A DNA stretch of 64,000 nucleotides from assembly GCA_017458335.1 (NCBI GenBank), contig JAFTFT010000004.1, forward strand, positions 1 through 64,000, written 5' to 3'. A program made the position numbers and the translations under genes. The notes under the pieces were generated by a model. That model searched no databases and was not told the origin of the DNA. It saw only the letters and a program-made list of their open reading frames with translations. Source of the DNA: Oscillospiraceae bacterium. Its GTDB lineage: Bacteria; Bacillota; Clostridia; Oscillospirales; Oscillospiraceae. How positions within the stretch are numbered: position 1 is the first letter of the stretch; the number at the start of each line of letters is the position of its first letter. Of this stretch, positions 8,345 to 17,034 are shown piece after piece.

Positions 8345-8404
8345 CGGTTTTCCTCCCTGCGTCAATCAGTCGGGAATCATGGCAGAGCCAATGCTTCCGA
8401 CAGA

Positions 8405-8433
8405 ATTATAGCGAATCATTTCATAAAGTGCAA
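8405..8433 (-). promoter_or_regulatory. sigma-A promoter of the minus-strand hypothetical gene
   Basis: On the minus strand, TTGCAC (8433-8428), a 17-base spacer and TATAAT (8410-8405). It lies 60 bases ahead of the start codon at 8344. No equally good plus-strand promoter was seen for eda in this gap. Confidence 0.75.
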
Positions 8434-8466
8434 GTTTATAAAAGTTTTGAAAAGGAGTGTTCTAAC

Positions 8467-9423
8467 ATGGATGTATTAAGCAGACTGGCGGCCGCGGGCA
8501 TCGTTCCCGTCGTCGTTCTGGACAAGGCCGAGGACGCGGTCCCGACCGCGCGCGCAATGCTCGCCGGCGGGATCGATGTCATGGAGATCACCTTCCGCAC
8601 CGCGGCCGCGGCGGATTCGATCCGTGCGGTATCGAAGGAAGTTCCCGAGATGCTGGTCGGTGCCGGTACCGTCATCAACCTCGAGCAGTGCAAGCTGGCG
8701 GTTGACTGCGGCGCCAAGTTCATCGTCTCCCCCGGCTATGACGAGGAGACCGTGGCCTGGTGCGTGGACAACGGCGTTGCCGTGACGCCCGGCTGTGTCA
8801 CCCCCACCGAGATCATGATGGCCAAGAAGCACGACCTCAAGGTTCTGAAGTTCTTCCCGGCCAACGTCTACGGCGGCCTGAAAGCCCTGAAGAGTCTCTC
8901 CGGCCCCTTCCCCGGAACCAAGTTCATCCCGACCGGCGGCGTCAGCAATGAAAACATCGCCGAGTTCATCTCCTCCCCGATCATCCATGCGGTCGGCGGC
9001 AGCTGGACCGTTCCCAAGAAGGACATCTCTGAAGGCAACTTTGAGAAAGTCACCCAGCTCTGCGCAGAGGCCCGCAAGGCCGCGATGGGCTTTGAAGTCG
9101 TGCACGTCGGCATCAACAGCGCCGACGCCGACACCGCCATGGACATCGCCGAAGCGTTCCAGAACGCCTTTGACTTTACGGTGAAGCCGGGCAATTCCTC
9201 CAACTTTGCCGGAACCGGCGTCGAAGTGATGAAGAGCCAGTACCTCGGCACAAACGGCCACATTGCCGTCCGCACCAACAGCATGGCTGTTGCCATCGGT
9301 GAGCTCGAGAAGCGCGGCTTTGAAGTCGACATGAGCACGGCCAAGTACAAGGGCGACCGTCTGAATGCCGTCTACCTGAAGAACGAGATCGGCGGATTTG
9401 CCGTCCATCTTCTTCAGAAATAA
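8467..9423 (+). CDS. eda: KDPG/KHG aldolase with C-terminal VOC-like domain
   Basis: 2-keto-3-deoxy-6-phosphogluconate aldolase, splitting KDPG into pyruvate and glyceraldehyde 3-phosphate. Residues 1-205 form the class I aldolase barrel: general base E40 in VMEITFRT, Schiff-base lysine K128 in LKFFPAN, phosphate site PTGGV near 156-160. Residues ~207-318 are an added domain ([15 protein letters not shown], then FAGTGVEVM and GHIAVRTNS) with the look of a glyoxalase/bleomycin-resistance (VOC) fold. Standard Eda is about 205-215 residues. ATG 8467 follows AAAAGGAG. A triloop hairpin separates it from kdgK. Confidence 0.93.
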   Translation: MDVLSRLAAAGIVPVVVLDKAEDAVPTARAMLAGGIDVMEITFRTAAAADSIRAVSKEVPEMLVGAGTVINLEQCKLAVDCGAKFIVSPGYDEETVAWCVDNGVAVTPGCVTPTEIMMAKKHDLKVLKFFPANVYGGLKALKSLSGPFPGTKFIPTGGVSNENIAEFISSPIIHAVGGSWTVPKKDISEGNFEKVTQLCAEARKAAMGFEVVHVGINSADADTAMDIAEAFQNAFDFTVKPGNSSNFAGTGVEVMKSQYLGTNGHIAVRTNSMAVAIGELEKRGFEVDMSTAKYKGDRLNAVYLKNEIGGFAVHLLQK

Positions 9424-9438
9424 GAAACGTAACTACGG

Positions 9439-9465
9439 CCCGCTCCCGCCGGCGGCGGGAGCGGG
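9439..9465 (+). terminator. U-less triloop hairpin after eda
   Basis: CCCGCTCCCGCC (9439-9450), loop GGC, GGCGGGAGCGGG (9454-9465), a perfect 12-base stem with no U-tract. Its CCCGCC/GGCGGG core is shared with hairpins at 11.4, 22.7, 22.8 and 54.6 kb. The region after it was examined for a copy of the eda end, and only an unconvincing A-rich match was found. Confidence 0.6.
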
Positions 9466-9497
9466 GGACATTCAAAATGAAAATGGAGGAAACTGTT

Positions 9498-10526
9498 ATG
9501 AAATTCCTGACCTTCGGCGAAATCATGCTCCGTCTTAAATCCCCCGGTTTGGAGAGATTCTTTCAGAGCCCGATGCTTGAGGCCACCTTCGGCGGCGGCG
9601 AGGCGAACGTAGCGGTCTCTCTGGCCAACTATGACCAGGATGTGGCCTTTCTGACCGTCCTGCCGAAGAACGTCATCGCGGACGAGTGCGTGAAAGAACT
9701 GCGCAGGTTCGGCGTGGATACCAGCCGCATTGTCCGTTCAGACAAGGGCCGTCTCGGCATCTATTATCTCGAGACCGGAGCCAACGCCCGCCCGAGCAAG
9801 GTCGTCTACGACCGCGCCGGATCCTCCATCGCCGTTGCCGCACCCGGCGACATCGACTGGGACAAGGCTTTTGAAGGCGTCGAGTGGTTCCACATCACCG
9901 GCATCACCCCGGCCATCTCCGAGAGCGCGAAGGAGCTCAGCCTTGAGTCCGTGAAGGAAGCCAAGAAGCGCGGCATCACGGTCTCCTGCGACCTGAACTT
10001 CCGCAAGAACCTCTGGAAATACGGCGTGCGTGCAGCCGAGGTCATGAGAGAGCTGGCCAATTACGTGGATGTGGCCATCGCCAACGAGGAAGATGTGCAA
10101 AAGTCCCTGGAGATCACCACCGATGTGATCGTGGAATCCGGCGAGCTGGACCGTGCCAAGTACAAAGCCCTCGGCGACAAGGTCCTGGCCGCCTATCCCA
10201 ATATGAAGATGATCGCCATCACGCTGCGCGAGAGCAAGAGCGCCGACTGGAACGGCTGGGCAGCCTGCCTGAACGACCGCGAGCACTTCTATGAGTCCAA
10301 GCGCTATGAGATCCGCGACATCGTGGATCGCGTGGGCGGCGGCGACAGCTTCGGCGGCGGCCTGCTCTACGGTCTGACCCACTATGAGGATCACCAGAAG
10401 GCTCTGGAGTTCGCGGTTGCGGCCTCCTGCTTGAAGCACAGCATCCCCGGCGACTTCAACCGCGTGACCGTCGATGAGGTCGAGAAACTCATGGGCGGCG
10501 ACGGCAGCGGCCGCGTGCAGAGATAA
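9498..10526 (+). CDS. kdgK: 2-keto-3-deoxygluconate kinase
   Basis: PfkB-family sugar kinase that phosphorylates KDG to KDPG, the substrate of the preceding aldolase. The 342-residue protein opens with [13 protein letters not shown] and the [12 protein letters not shown] substrate-binding segment. The anion-hole/catalytic motif is [13 protein letters not shown] with D283 as base. ATG 9498 follows AATGGAGG, and an in-frame ATG at 9477 precedes the ribosome site and is rejected. The eda-kdgK-kduD order gives three consecutive steps of uronate breakdown. Confidence 0.94.
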   Translation: MKFLTFGEIMLRLKSPGLERFFQSPMLEATFGGGEANVAVSLANYDQDVAFLTVLPKNVIADECVKELRRFGVDTSRIVRSDKGRLGIYYLETGANARPSKVVYDRAGSSIAVAAPGDIDWDKAFEGVEWFHITGITPAISESAKELSLESVKEAKKRGITVSCDLNFRKNLWKYGVRAAEVMRELANYVDVAIANEEDVQKSLEITTDVIVESGELDRAKYKALGDKVLAAYPNMKMIAITLRESKSADWNGWAACLNDREHFYESKRYEIRDIVDRVGGGDSFGGGLLYGLTHYEDHQKALEFAVAASCLKHSIPGDFNRVTVDEVEKLMGGDGSGRVQR

Positions 10527-10573
10527 AAACAACTAACACAAATATAAGAATCTGATTCGGAGGAATATGCATC

Positions 10574-11371
10574 ATGGACATGAAAGCCTTTTCCCTGGAG
10601 GGTAAAGTCGCACTGATTACCGGCGCCGCCTACGGCATCGGTTTCGCCATCGCCGAGGCCTTTGCGGCCGCCGGCGCAAAGATCTGCTTCAACTGCCGCG
10701 GCGAGCATCACATGGAAGCCGCCATGAAGGCCTATGCCGAAAAGGGCATTGACGCCCACGGCTACTTCTGCGACGTGACGAAGGAAGACGAAGTCAAGGA
10801 AATGGTCGCGAAGATCGAGGAAGAAGTCGGCGTCATCGACATCCTCGTGAACAACGCGGGCATCATCAAGCGCATCCCGATGATCGAGATGAGCGCGGAG
10901 GACTTCCGCCAGGTCGTCGACATTGACCTGAACGCCCCCTTCATCGTTTCCAAGGCCGTCATCCCCGGCATGATCAAGAAGGGCCACGGCAAGATCATCA
11001 ACATCTGCTCCATGATGTCCGAGCTCGGCCGTGAGACCGTCTCCGCCTATGCGGCGGCCAAGGGCGGCCTGAAGATGCTGACCCGCAACATCTGCTCCGA
11101 GTACGGCGAGTACAACATCCAGTGCAACGGCATCGGACCCGGCTACATTGCCACGCCGCAGACCGCTCCGTTGCGTGAGCGCCAGCCGGACGGCAGCCGC
11201 CATCCCTTTGATCAGTTCATCGTCGCGAAGACGCCTGCAGCCCGCTGGGGTACCCCGGAAGACCTGATGGGACCGGCCGTGTTCCTGGCCTCCGACGCCT
11301 CCAACTTCGTCAACGGCCACATTCTCTATGTGGACGGCGGCATCCTGGCCTACATCGGCAAGCAGCCGTAA
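10574..11371 (+). CDS. kduD: short-chain dehydrogenase, KduD/gluconate 5-dehydrogenase type
   Basis: NAD(P)-dependent SDR of 265 residues, predicted to reduce 2,5-diketo-3-deoxygluconate to KDG or to act as a gluconate 5-dehydrogenase. Cofactor motif TGAAYGIG is at 16-23, NNAG at 93-96, and the catalytic triad is S146, Y159, K163 (YAAAKGG). The family-typical ATPQTAPLRERQPDG segment points to the KduD/Ga5DH branch. Context with kduI, kdgK and eda favours KduD. The ribosome site is CGGAGG. Its 3' end has a diverged copy after the next hairpin. Confidence 0.9.
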   Translation: MDMKAFSLEGKVALITGAAYGIGFAIAEAFAAAGAKICFNCRGEHHMEAAMKAYAEKGIDAHGYFCDVTKEDEVKEMVAKIEEEVGVIDILVNNAGIIKRIPMIEMSAEDFRQVVDIDLNAPFIVSKAVIPGMIKKGHGKIINICSMMSELGRETVSAYAAAKGGLKMLTRNICSEYGEYNIQCNGIGPGYIATPQTAPLRERQPDGSRHPFDQFIVAKTPAARWGTPEDLMGPAVFLASDASNFVNGHILYVDGGILAYIGKQP

Positions 11372-11376
11372 AGAAA

Positions 11377-11407
11377 CCGTACTCCCCGCCGGAGGCGGGG
11401 AGTACGG
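11377..11407 (+). terminator. U-less triloop hairpin after kduD
   Basis: Perfect 14-base stem CCGTACTCCCCGCC (11377-11390) and GGCGGGGAGTACGG (11394-11407) around a GGA triloop. It begins five bases after the stop codon. No U-tract follows, and instead the copied kduD tail starts 16 bases later. Confidence 0.65.
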
Positions 11408-11423
11408 GGCCAACCCTGCATCT

Positions 11424-11462
11424 GACGGCAGTATCCTGGCCTGTAACGGCAGGCAACCGCAA
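11424..11462 (+). repeat. diverged duplicate of the kduD 3' end
   Basis: The 39 bases align without gaps to 11333-11371 (offset 91) with 31 identities; seven of eight differences are transitions. The original TAA has become CAA, so the copy is not a usable gene end. It lies between the hairpin and the alcohol dehydrogenase gene. Confidence 0.78.
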
Positions 11463-11503
11463 TCCTATTCCACTACCTTGAACAGAAAGAAGGCACAAAC
11501 CTG

Positions 11504-12535
11504 ATGAAAGCAGCTGTATTGAAAGACTGGTTCCAGCTTGAGCTCACCGACGTTCCGATGCCGGTGCCGGGTCCGGATGAGGCACTGATCAAAGTCCGCT
11601 ACGGCGGCGTCTGCGGCTCGGACATGGTCGTCTACCGGCACAAGCACATGACCGCCACGATTCCCCGCGTGCTCTGCCATGAAATTCTCGGCACGATTGA
11701 GACTCTGCCGGAAGGCTATGACGGACCCTTCCATCTGGGCCAGCGGGTTCTGATGAACCCGGTTGTCTCCTGCGGTCACTGCTCCGCCTGCAAGCGCGGT
11801 CTCGGCCATGTGTGTGAGAACCTGGAACTGCTCGGCATCCACCGGGACGGCGGCTTCGCCGAATACACCAAGGTCGGCGTGGAGAAGCTCGTCGCCATTC
11901 CAGACGACTTCCCCGATGAGGTCGCCATTCTGGGCGAACCCTTCGCCGTCGGCTATCATGTCATGGTCCGCAGCCAGCTTCAGAAGGGCGACACCGTGTT
12001 CATTTCGGGCGGTGCGGCGGTCGGCCTGTATATCGCCATCTTCGCGAAGGCTTACGGCGCCGGCCGGGTCATCATTTCCGAGGTGAATGAGCCGCGCCGC
12101 CAGTTCGTCGAATCCATGGGGATCGAGACCATCAACCCCACCAAGACCGACCCCATGGATCTCATGCGCGAAGTCACCGGCGGCGGTGGATTTGACATGG
12201 TCTACGATACCTCCGGAGCCAAATCCGCGACCCTGCAGATGCCCGATCTTACCCGCTGCGGCGGAAAGATGATGAGCCTGAACCTCTCCGGTGACATCTA
12301 TGAATTCATCATCGGCAAGGTTTCCTTCAAGGAAATCACGCTCATCGGCAACCGCCTGTATTCTCAGGAGGACTTCGAAGGCGGCGTCCGTTTCGTCGAA
12401 GAGAACTGGCGCAAGCTGCATCTGGACCGCATGGTCAGCGATATTCTCCCGCTCAGCGACATCGACAAGGCCATCAACATGATGATCAACGGCGACAACC
12501 TCTGCAAGATCATCATTGACTGCCAGAAGGTCTGA
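11504..12535 (+). CDS. zinc-dependent alcohol dehydrogenase (polyol/sugar-acid dehydrogenase type)
   Basis: Medium-chain dehydrogenase of 343 residues. Catalytic zinc ligands C37 and H59-E60 (CHE) and the structural zinc cluster C90, C93, C96, C104 are complete. A Rossmann domain starts near 165 (FISGGAAVGLYIA), where the usual GxGxxG is relaxed to GGAAVG. Members of this group oxidise L-idonate, L-threonine, sorbitol or L-galactonate. A hexonate or polyol substrate fits the neighbours but cannot be chosen by sequence. The ribosome site is AGAAAGAAGG, and a terminator-like hairpin follows. Confidence 0.85.
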   Translation: MKAAVLKDWFQLELTDVPMPVPGPDEALIKVRYGGVCGSDMVVYRHKHMTATIPRVLCHEILGTIETLPEGYDGPFHLGQRVLMNPVVSCGHCSACKRGLGHVCENLELLGIHRDGGFAEYTKVGVEKLVAIPDDFPDEVAILGEPFAVGYHVMVRSQLQKGDTVFISGGAAVGLYIAIFAKAYGAGRVIISEVNEPRRQFVESMGIETINPTKTDPMDLMREVTGGGGFDMVYDTSGAKSATLQMPDLTRCGGKMMSLNLSGDIYEFIIGKVSFKEITLIGNRLYSQEDFEGGVRFVEENWRKLHLDRMVSDILPLSDIDKAINMMINGDNLCKIIIDCQKV

Positions 12536-12553
12536 GCGAATCCCGGAAAAAGG

Positions 12554-12581
12554 GGAGCTGTGCTCCGCACAGCTCCTCTTT
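12554..12581 (+). terminator. terminator-like hairpin after the alcohol dehydrogenase
   Basis: GGAGCTGTGC, triloop TCC, GCACAGCTCC (12554-12576), then TCTTT. A short U-rich tail makes it a better terminator than most hairpins in this block. Confidence 0.6.
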
Positions 12582-12615
12582 GCGCATTCTGAAACAACAG
12601 GAGGAACAAACACCC

Positions 12616-13545
12616 ATGTCACAGAAACTTTATCCCTCGGCCCATATTCTGGAGATGTTCATGCCCTATCTGCATGATGAAAAACGGCTGATTGAGGTTC
12701 TGAACAGGATTGTGGAGAAGGACTTCTACCGGAACGTAGAGCTGCCTTCCTTCCCGACGAAGGAGCACCGGGATACCGTACGGAAGATCCTGAAGGACAA
12801 CGATCTGACCGCCATCACCTTTGTCGCGCCTTTTTTAAATGAGCAGAAGATGTCTCTCTGCGACCTGGATGACAGACGGCGGGAAGAAGTCCTGGATTTC
12901 CTGAAGATGCACGCGGACTTCGCTGCGGAGAGCGGATACACGACCTTCGGCGTCCCCAGCGGACCCTATCCAGGAGACGAATATCACGATGAGGCCATGG
13001 CGGCTCAGGCGGATACCCTTGCCCGGATCGCAGATTACGCGGCCGCTCTCGGCATGAACTGCAGCATCGAGCCGCTGGACCGCTATGCCCACAAGAAAGC
13101 CCTCATCGGACCGATGGATGAGGTGGTGGAATGGTTCCGGCCGCTGCACGAGGCGCATCCGAACCTCTTTCTGCACTGGGACAGCGCGCACGAACGCCTG
13201 GGCGGCCTCGGCATCTTCAACACCCTGGAGATGGCGGCGCCGTTTCTGAGCCAGATCCACCTCTGCGACTGCATCGACGATCCGACGCACCCCTGCTTCG
13301 GCGATCTTCACATGGATCCGGCTGAAGCGCCCGACTGGAAGACAGAAGGCTTCCTGACACCGGAGATCGGGGCCGAGATCATCCGCCGCGCGGCGTCGTT
13401 TGACAAACCGGAAGGAGTGAAACGCTTCTGGGTGTCCATCGAAGTGCTCGGTCACAAGGGAGACAACCTCTGGCGCAAGGAGCGGATCGCGAGAGAGTTT
13501 CTGACCCGCTGCTGGGAGCTCTCCGGCGTGGAAATCAGCCGCTGA
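12616..13545 (+). CDS. sugar phosphate isomerase/epimerase-like TIM-barrel protein
   Basis: A 309-residue protein of the xylose isomerase-like/AP endonuclease 2 superfamily. Likely metal-site residues are in SIEPLDRYAHKKA, LHWDSAHERLGG and SQIHLCDC, spaced as in sugar epimerases. ATG 12616 follows ACAGGAGG. It stands between the alcohol dehydrogenase and the pentulose kinase, so isomerisation of a sugar or sugar acid intermediate is likely. The exact reaction is not recognisable. Confidence 0.8.
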   Translation: MSQKLYPSAHILEMFMPYLHDEKRLIEVLNRIVEKDFYRNVELPSFPTKEHRDTVRKILKDNDLTAITFVAPFLNEQKMSLCDLDDRRREEVLDFLKMHADFAAESGYTTFGVPSGPYPGDEYHDEAMAAQADTLARIADYAAALGMNCSIEPLDRYAHKKALIGPMDEVVEWFRPLHEAHPNLFLHWDSAHERLGGLGIFNTLEMAAPFLSQIHLCDCIDDPTHPCFGDLHMDPAEAPDWKTEGFLTPEIGAEIIRRAASFDKPEGVKRFWVSIEVLGHKGDNLWRKERIAREFLTRCWELSGVEISR

Positions 13546-13564
13546 GCCGGGACGGAGAGACGAG

Positions 13565-15103
13565 ATGCATTATTTTATCGGTCTGGATAACGGCGGGACG
13601 GCGACCAAAGCCGCGCTCTTTGACAGAAACGGAAAAGAGATCGGCAAGGCGGTTGTCGCGACGGCTTCCATCACCCCGAGGCCCGGCTTTGTGGAGCGGG
13701 ATATGGAGGAGATGTGGGAGGCCAACTGCAGCGTGATCTCCCGGGTTCTCCGTGAAACAGGCGTCGACGCGAAGGAGGTGGCGGGAATCGGAATCGCCGG
13801 ACACGGGAAGGGCCTGTATCTCTGGGGCAAAGACGGAAAACCCGCCCGCAACGGCATCATCTCCACCGACAACCGCGCATGGGCTTATCCGAAGCATTGG
13901 GCGGAGGACGGAACCGAAGAAAAGGCCTTTGCCCGTACCGCACAGCATATTCTGGCCTGCCAGCCGGTTTCGCTGCTGGCCTGGCTGCGGGATAACGAGC
14001 CGGAGAGCTACCGGAATATCCGCTGGGTTTTTGAGTGCAAGGATTATGTCCGCTTCCGCCTGACGGGGGAAGCAAAGGCGGAGATCACGGACTACTCGGG
14101 AGCCAGCCTTATGAACCTCCATACCCGGGACTATGACGGGGAACTGCTGAAACTCTTCGGCCTGGAAGAGATTGCCCAGGCGCTTCCGCCGCTCTGCAGG
14201 GCGACGGAGATCTGCGGCCGGGTGACGGAAGAGGCGGCGGAGCGCTGCGGCCTGCTCCCGGGAACCCCGGTGGTGGGCGGCATGTTCGATATCAACGCCT
14301 GCGCCCTGGCAGCCGGCGTGACCGATCCGGAGCGGCTCTGCATGATCGCGGGAACCTGGAGCATCAACGAATACGTGCGCAGGGAGCCGGTCACAGACGG
14401 AAGCGTCCTGATGAATTCCCTCTTCTGCCTGCCGGAATACTATCTCATCGAAGAATCGAGCCCGACCTCGGCGGGCAACAACGAGTGGTTCGTGCGGGAG
14501 CTGCTTCCGGAGCTCGGCGCGGAATGCAAAGTCCGGGGCGAGAGCGTATACGAAGTACTGAACCGCTGGGTGGATGAGATTTCACCCAAAGAATTTGTGC
14601 CGGTGTTTCTGCCGTTTCTGATGGCGTCGAACGTCCATCCGAACGCGAAAGGAAGCTTTGTCGGCATGTCGCTGAACCACAGCAGGAAACACCTGGCACG
14701 GAGTGTATATGAGGGCATCGCCTTCTGCCACCGCATGCATCTGGAGCGGCTGCTGAAAAGCCGGAGCGAACTGCCGGTGTGCATCCGTCTGGCCGGCGGT
14801 GCTGCACGCTCAGCCGTCTGGGCGCAGATGTTTGCCGATGTGATGAAGCTTCCGGTGGAGACCGTCGAAGCGAACGAGACCGGCGCGCTGGGCTGCGCCA
14901 TCGCGGCCGCCGTGGCGACCGGGGAGTATCCGGATCTGGAGAGCGCCGTAGAGAATATGACCAGTGTCTCCAGACGCTTTGTGCCGAATGCGGCATACAC
15001 GGAACTCTACGACAGAAAATACAGGCTGTACTGCAGAACCATTGACTGCCTGGACGGACTCTGGTCGGAGATGCAGGCGATGATCGAGGAGGAAGCGAGA
15101 TGA
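13565..15103 (+). CDS. FGGY-family carbohydrate kinase, L-xylulose kinase type
   Basis: The 512-residue protein has the FGGY N-terminal domain (FIGLDNGGTATKAALFD, with the catalytic Asp region DNRAW) and the C-terminal ATP site (VRLAGGAARSAVWAQMFAD-like segment, here IRLAGGAARSAVW). Overall pattern resembles LyxK/YiaP L-xylulose kinases. Its stop overlaps the start of the 3-epimerase by four bases (ATGA), so the two are translationally coupled, which fits phosphorylation of L-xylulose and then 3-epimerisation. L-fuculose or rhamnulose kinase activity is less likely with these neighbours. Confidence 0.87.
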   Translation: MHYFIGLDNGGTATKAALFDRNGKEIGKAVVATASITPRPGFVERDMEEMWEANCSVISRVLRETGVDAKEVAGIGIAGHGKGLYLWGKDGKPARNGIISTDNRAWAYPKHWAEDGTEEKAFARTAQHILACQPVSLLAWLRDNEPESYRNIRWVFECKDYVRFRLTGEAKAEITDYSGASLMNLHTRDYDGELLKLFGLEEIAQALPPLCRATEICGRVTEEAAERCGLLPGTPVVGGMFDINACALAAGVTDPERLCMIAGTWSINEYVRREPVTDGSVLMNSLFCLPEYYLIEESSPTSAGNNEWFVRELLPELGAECKVRGESVYEVLNRWVDEISPKEFVPVFLPFLMASNVHPNAKGSFVGMSLNHSRKHLARSVYEGIAFCHRMHLERLLKSRSELPVCIRLAGGAARSAVWAQMFADVMKLPVETVEANETGALGCAIAAAVATGEYPDLESAVENMTSVSRRFVPNAAYTELYDRKYRLYCRTIDCLDGLWSEMQAMIEEEAR

Positions 15104-15933
15104 AAAAGGCCTATTCTCTCGGCCTGTATGAGAAGGCCATGCCGGATGTCTCCTGGAAGGAAAAGCTGCAGATTGCAAAAGAAGCCGGCTACGACTTTGT
15201 GGAGATCAGCATCGATGCCACGGAGGCGCGGATCTCCCGCGTTTACAGTTCAAAGCAGGAGCGGCGGGACCTGGTGAACCTGTGCTATGATCTGGACATG
15301 CCGATCCGCACGCTCAATGCCAGCGCCCTGACCAAATACTCCCTCGGTAATCCCGATCCGGCGGTCTGCGCCAGAGGGATGGAGATCGCGGAGCGGTGCA
15401 TCGACCTGGCGGCGGATCTGGGCGTCCGGATCGTGATGATCCCGGGCTACGACGTGTATTACGAACCGCATACCGAAGAAACGGAACAGCGCTTCGTGAA
15501 GAATATCCGCGCGCTTACGCAGAGCGCGGCCTGCGCCGGTGTTCAGCTCGGCTTTGAGACCATGGAAAACGAGTTCATGAATACGGTGGAAAAAGGACTG
15601 CACTATATCGGACTTGTCAACTCCAATTACCTGAAGCTCTATCCCGACATCGGCAACACCACCAATGCCGCCGTACTGTACGGCACGGACCCCATTGAGG
15701 ACCTGAAAAAAGGCCGGGGACAGCTGCTGGCCCTGCACCTGAAGGAAACCTGCCCGGGGCATTACCGGGAAATCCCTTACGGGACGGGACACGTGGACTT
15801 TGAAGCCGCGGTGAAAACGGCCTGGGAGCTGGGCGTGCGCCGATATGTGACGGAATTCTGGTACAAGGACGGCGGAGAGACGCCGAAGGAGGTCTGCGCC
15901 CGATTCACGGAGCTGCTGGACCGGCAGGCATGA
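15100..15933 (+). CDS. L-ribulose/L-xylulose-5-phosphate 3-epimerase (UlaE/SgbU type)
   Basis: A 277-residue TIM-barrel epimerase converting L-xylulose 5-phosphate to L-ribulose 5-phosphate. Typical UlaE/SgbU strings are YSLGLYEKAMP at the start, FVEISIDATEARISR, GFETMENEFMNTV (metal Glu), LYPDIGN (metal Asp) and ALHLKETCPG (His). Together with the preceding kinase and araD at 1.5 kb it completes a path to D-xylulose 5-phosphate and the pentose phosphate pathway. Confidence 0.93.
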   Translation: MKKAYSLGLYEKAMPDVSWKEKLQIAKEAGYDFVEISIDATEARISRVYSSKQERRDLVNLCYDLDMPIRTLNASALTKYSLGNPDPAVCARGMEIAERCIDLAADLGVRIVMIPGYDVYYEPHTEETEQRFVKNIRALTQSAACAGVQLGFETMENEFMNTVEKGLHYIGLVNSNYLKLYPDIGNTTNAAVLYGTDPIEDLKKGRGQLLALHLKETCPGHYREIPYGTGHVDFEAAVKTAWELGVRRYVTEFWYKDGGETPKEVCARFTELLDRQA

Positions 15934-15963
15934 GCGACAGGACGCGAAAGGGAAAAAAAGATT

Positions 15964-17019
15964 ATGAAAATCAAGAAAAAAGTTCTGGCACATCTGAACA
16001 AGTGCTATGCCATCGCACCGCTTTTCTACCAGGGAAAGAGACAGTTTCTCGTGGCGGCGGAGAAGGCGGATCCCTGCTATCTCTTCGACCAGGACGGAAC
16101 GCTGCAGGATACGCTCTGGACCGAACCGGGCGGCGTCATGACCATGGTTCAGGTTCCGGGCACGGACGGACAGCTCCTGTCCACGGCCAGGTTCTATTCG
16201 CCGGACGAGTCGCTGGAGGCGAAGCTTGTGGTGGTAACGCCGAAGGGAAAGGGCGACTGGGAGATGCACACCCTGACCAACATCCCGCATGTCCACCGCT
16301 TCGACATCCTCTCCCGGGGCGGTGTGAACTGGCTCATCGTGTGCACGGTCAAGTCTGGACAGGACCATCCGGAGGGCGACTGGAGCTATCCGGGAAAGGT
16401 CTATACGGCGATTCTTCCGGAGAACCTGAGCGTCTTTGACGAAGAGCATCCATTGGAGCTTCATGTTCTGAAGGAAGGCCTGCACCGCAACCACGGCTAT
16501 ACCCGCTGTGACCGGAACGGAATCCCCGCAAGCCTGATCGCGGCGGACGAGGGGGTCTGGCGCCTGACACCGCCGGAGACGCCGGAGGGGAGCTGGAAGG
16601 AAGAACAGCTGCTGGACTGCCCGGTCAGCGACGCGGTGCTGGTAGACCTGGACGGGGACGGAGAGGACGAGCTCTGCACGCTCTCGCCCTTTCACGGAGA
16701 GAAAATCTCGGTCTGGCACCGGAAAGACGGAGCATATATCCCGGTGTGGCATTTTGAGGAAGACGCACCCTTTACCCATGCGATCTGCGGCGGTATCATC
16801 GCCGGGAAGCCGACCTTCGTCGTCGGACACCGCGCCGGGAAAAAGAACCTGATGGCGGTCCGTTATGACCGGGAAAAAGCCGACTATACCGTGACGCTGA
16901 TCGACGAGGGAAGAGGCCCGGCAAACGTGATGCACTATCTTAACGACGCGGGCGTGGATATCCTGATCGCGGCGAACCGCGAAACCGACGAAGTCGCCAT
17001 GTACGAAATCACAGAATAA
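15964..17019 (+). CDS. cytoplasmic FG-GAP/VCBS-like beta-propeller protein, function unknown
   Basis: A 351-residue protein with no signal peptide or membrane helix. It contains at least one calcium-binding FG-GAP/VCBS motif, VLVDLDGDGEDELCTLSP (~222-239), and repeated blade-like stretches such as IPHVHRFDIL, RCDRNGIPASLIAADEGVW and MHYLNDAGVDILIAANRET. FG-GAP propellers are usually exported. Its place between an epimerase and a YiaL-family protein suggests a role with the sugar-acid pathway, perhaps mutarotation or lactone handling, but that is inference. A frame-shifted alternative reading is not supported. Confidence 0.75.
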   Translation: MKIKKKVLAHLNKCYAIAPLFYQGKRQFLVAAEKADPCYLFDQDGTLQDTLWTEPGGVMTMVQVPGTDGQLLSTARFYSPDESLEAKLVVVTPKGKGDWEMHTLTNIPHVHRFDILSRGGVNWLIVCTVKSGQDHPEGDWSYPGKVYTAILPENLSVFDEEHPLELHVLKEGLHRNHGYTRCDRNGIPASLIAADEGVWRLTPPETPEGSWKEEQLLDCPVSDAVLVDLDGDGEDELCTLSPFHGEKISVWHRKDGAYIPVWHFEEDAPFTHAICGGIIAGKPTFVVGHRAGKKNLMAVRYDREKADYTVTLIDEGRGPANVMHYLNDAGVDILIAANRETDEVAMYEITE

Positions 17020-17034
17020 CGGAGGAAAGAAACC

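Noticed and set aside
9423-9480. Possible eda 3'-end copy after the 9439 hairpin
   Set aside because: Only a short A-rich resemblance (TTCAGAAATAAG against TTCAAAATGAAA); not better than chance in such sequence.
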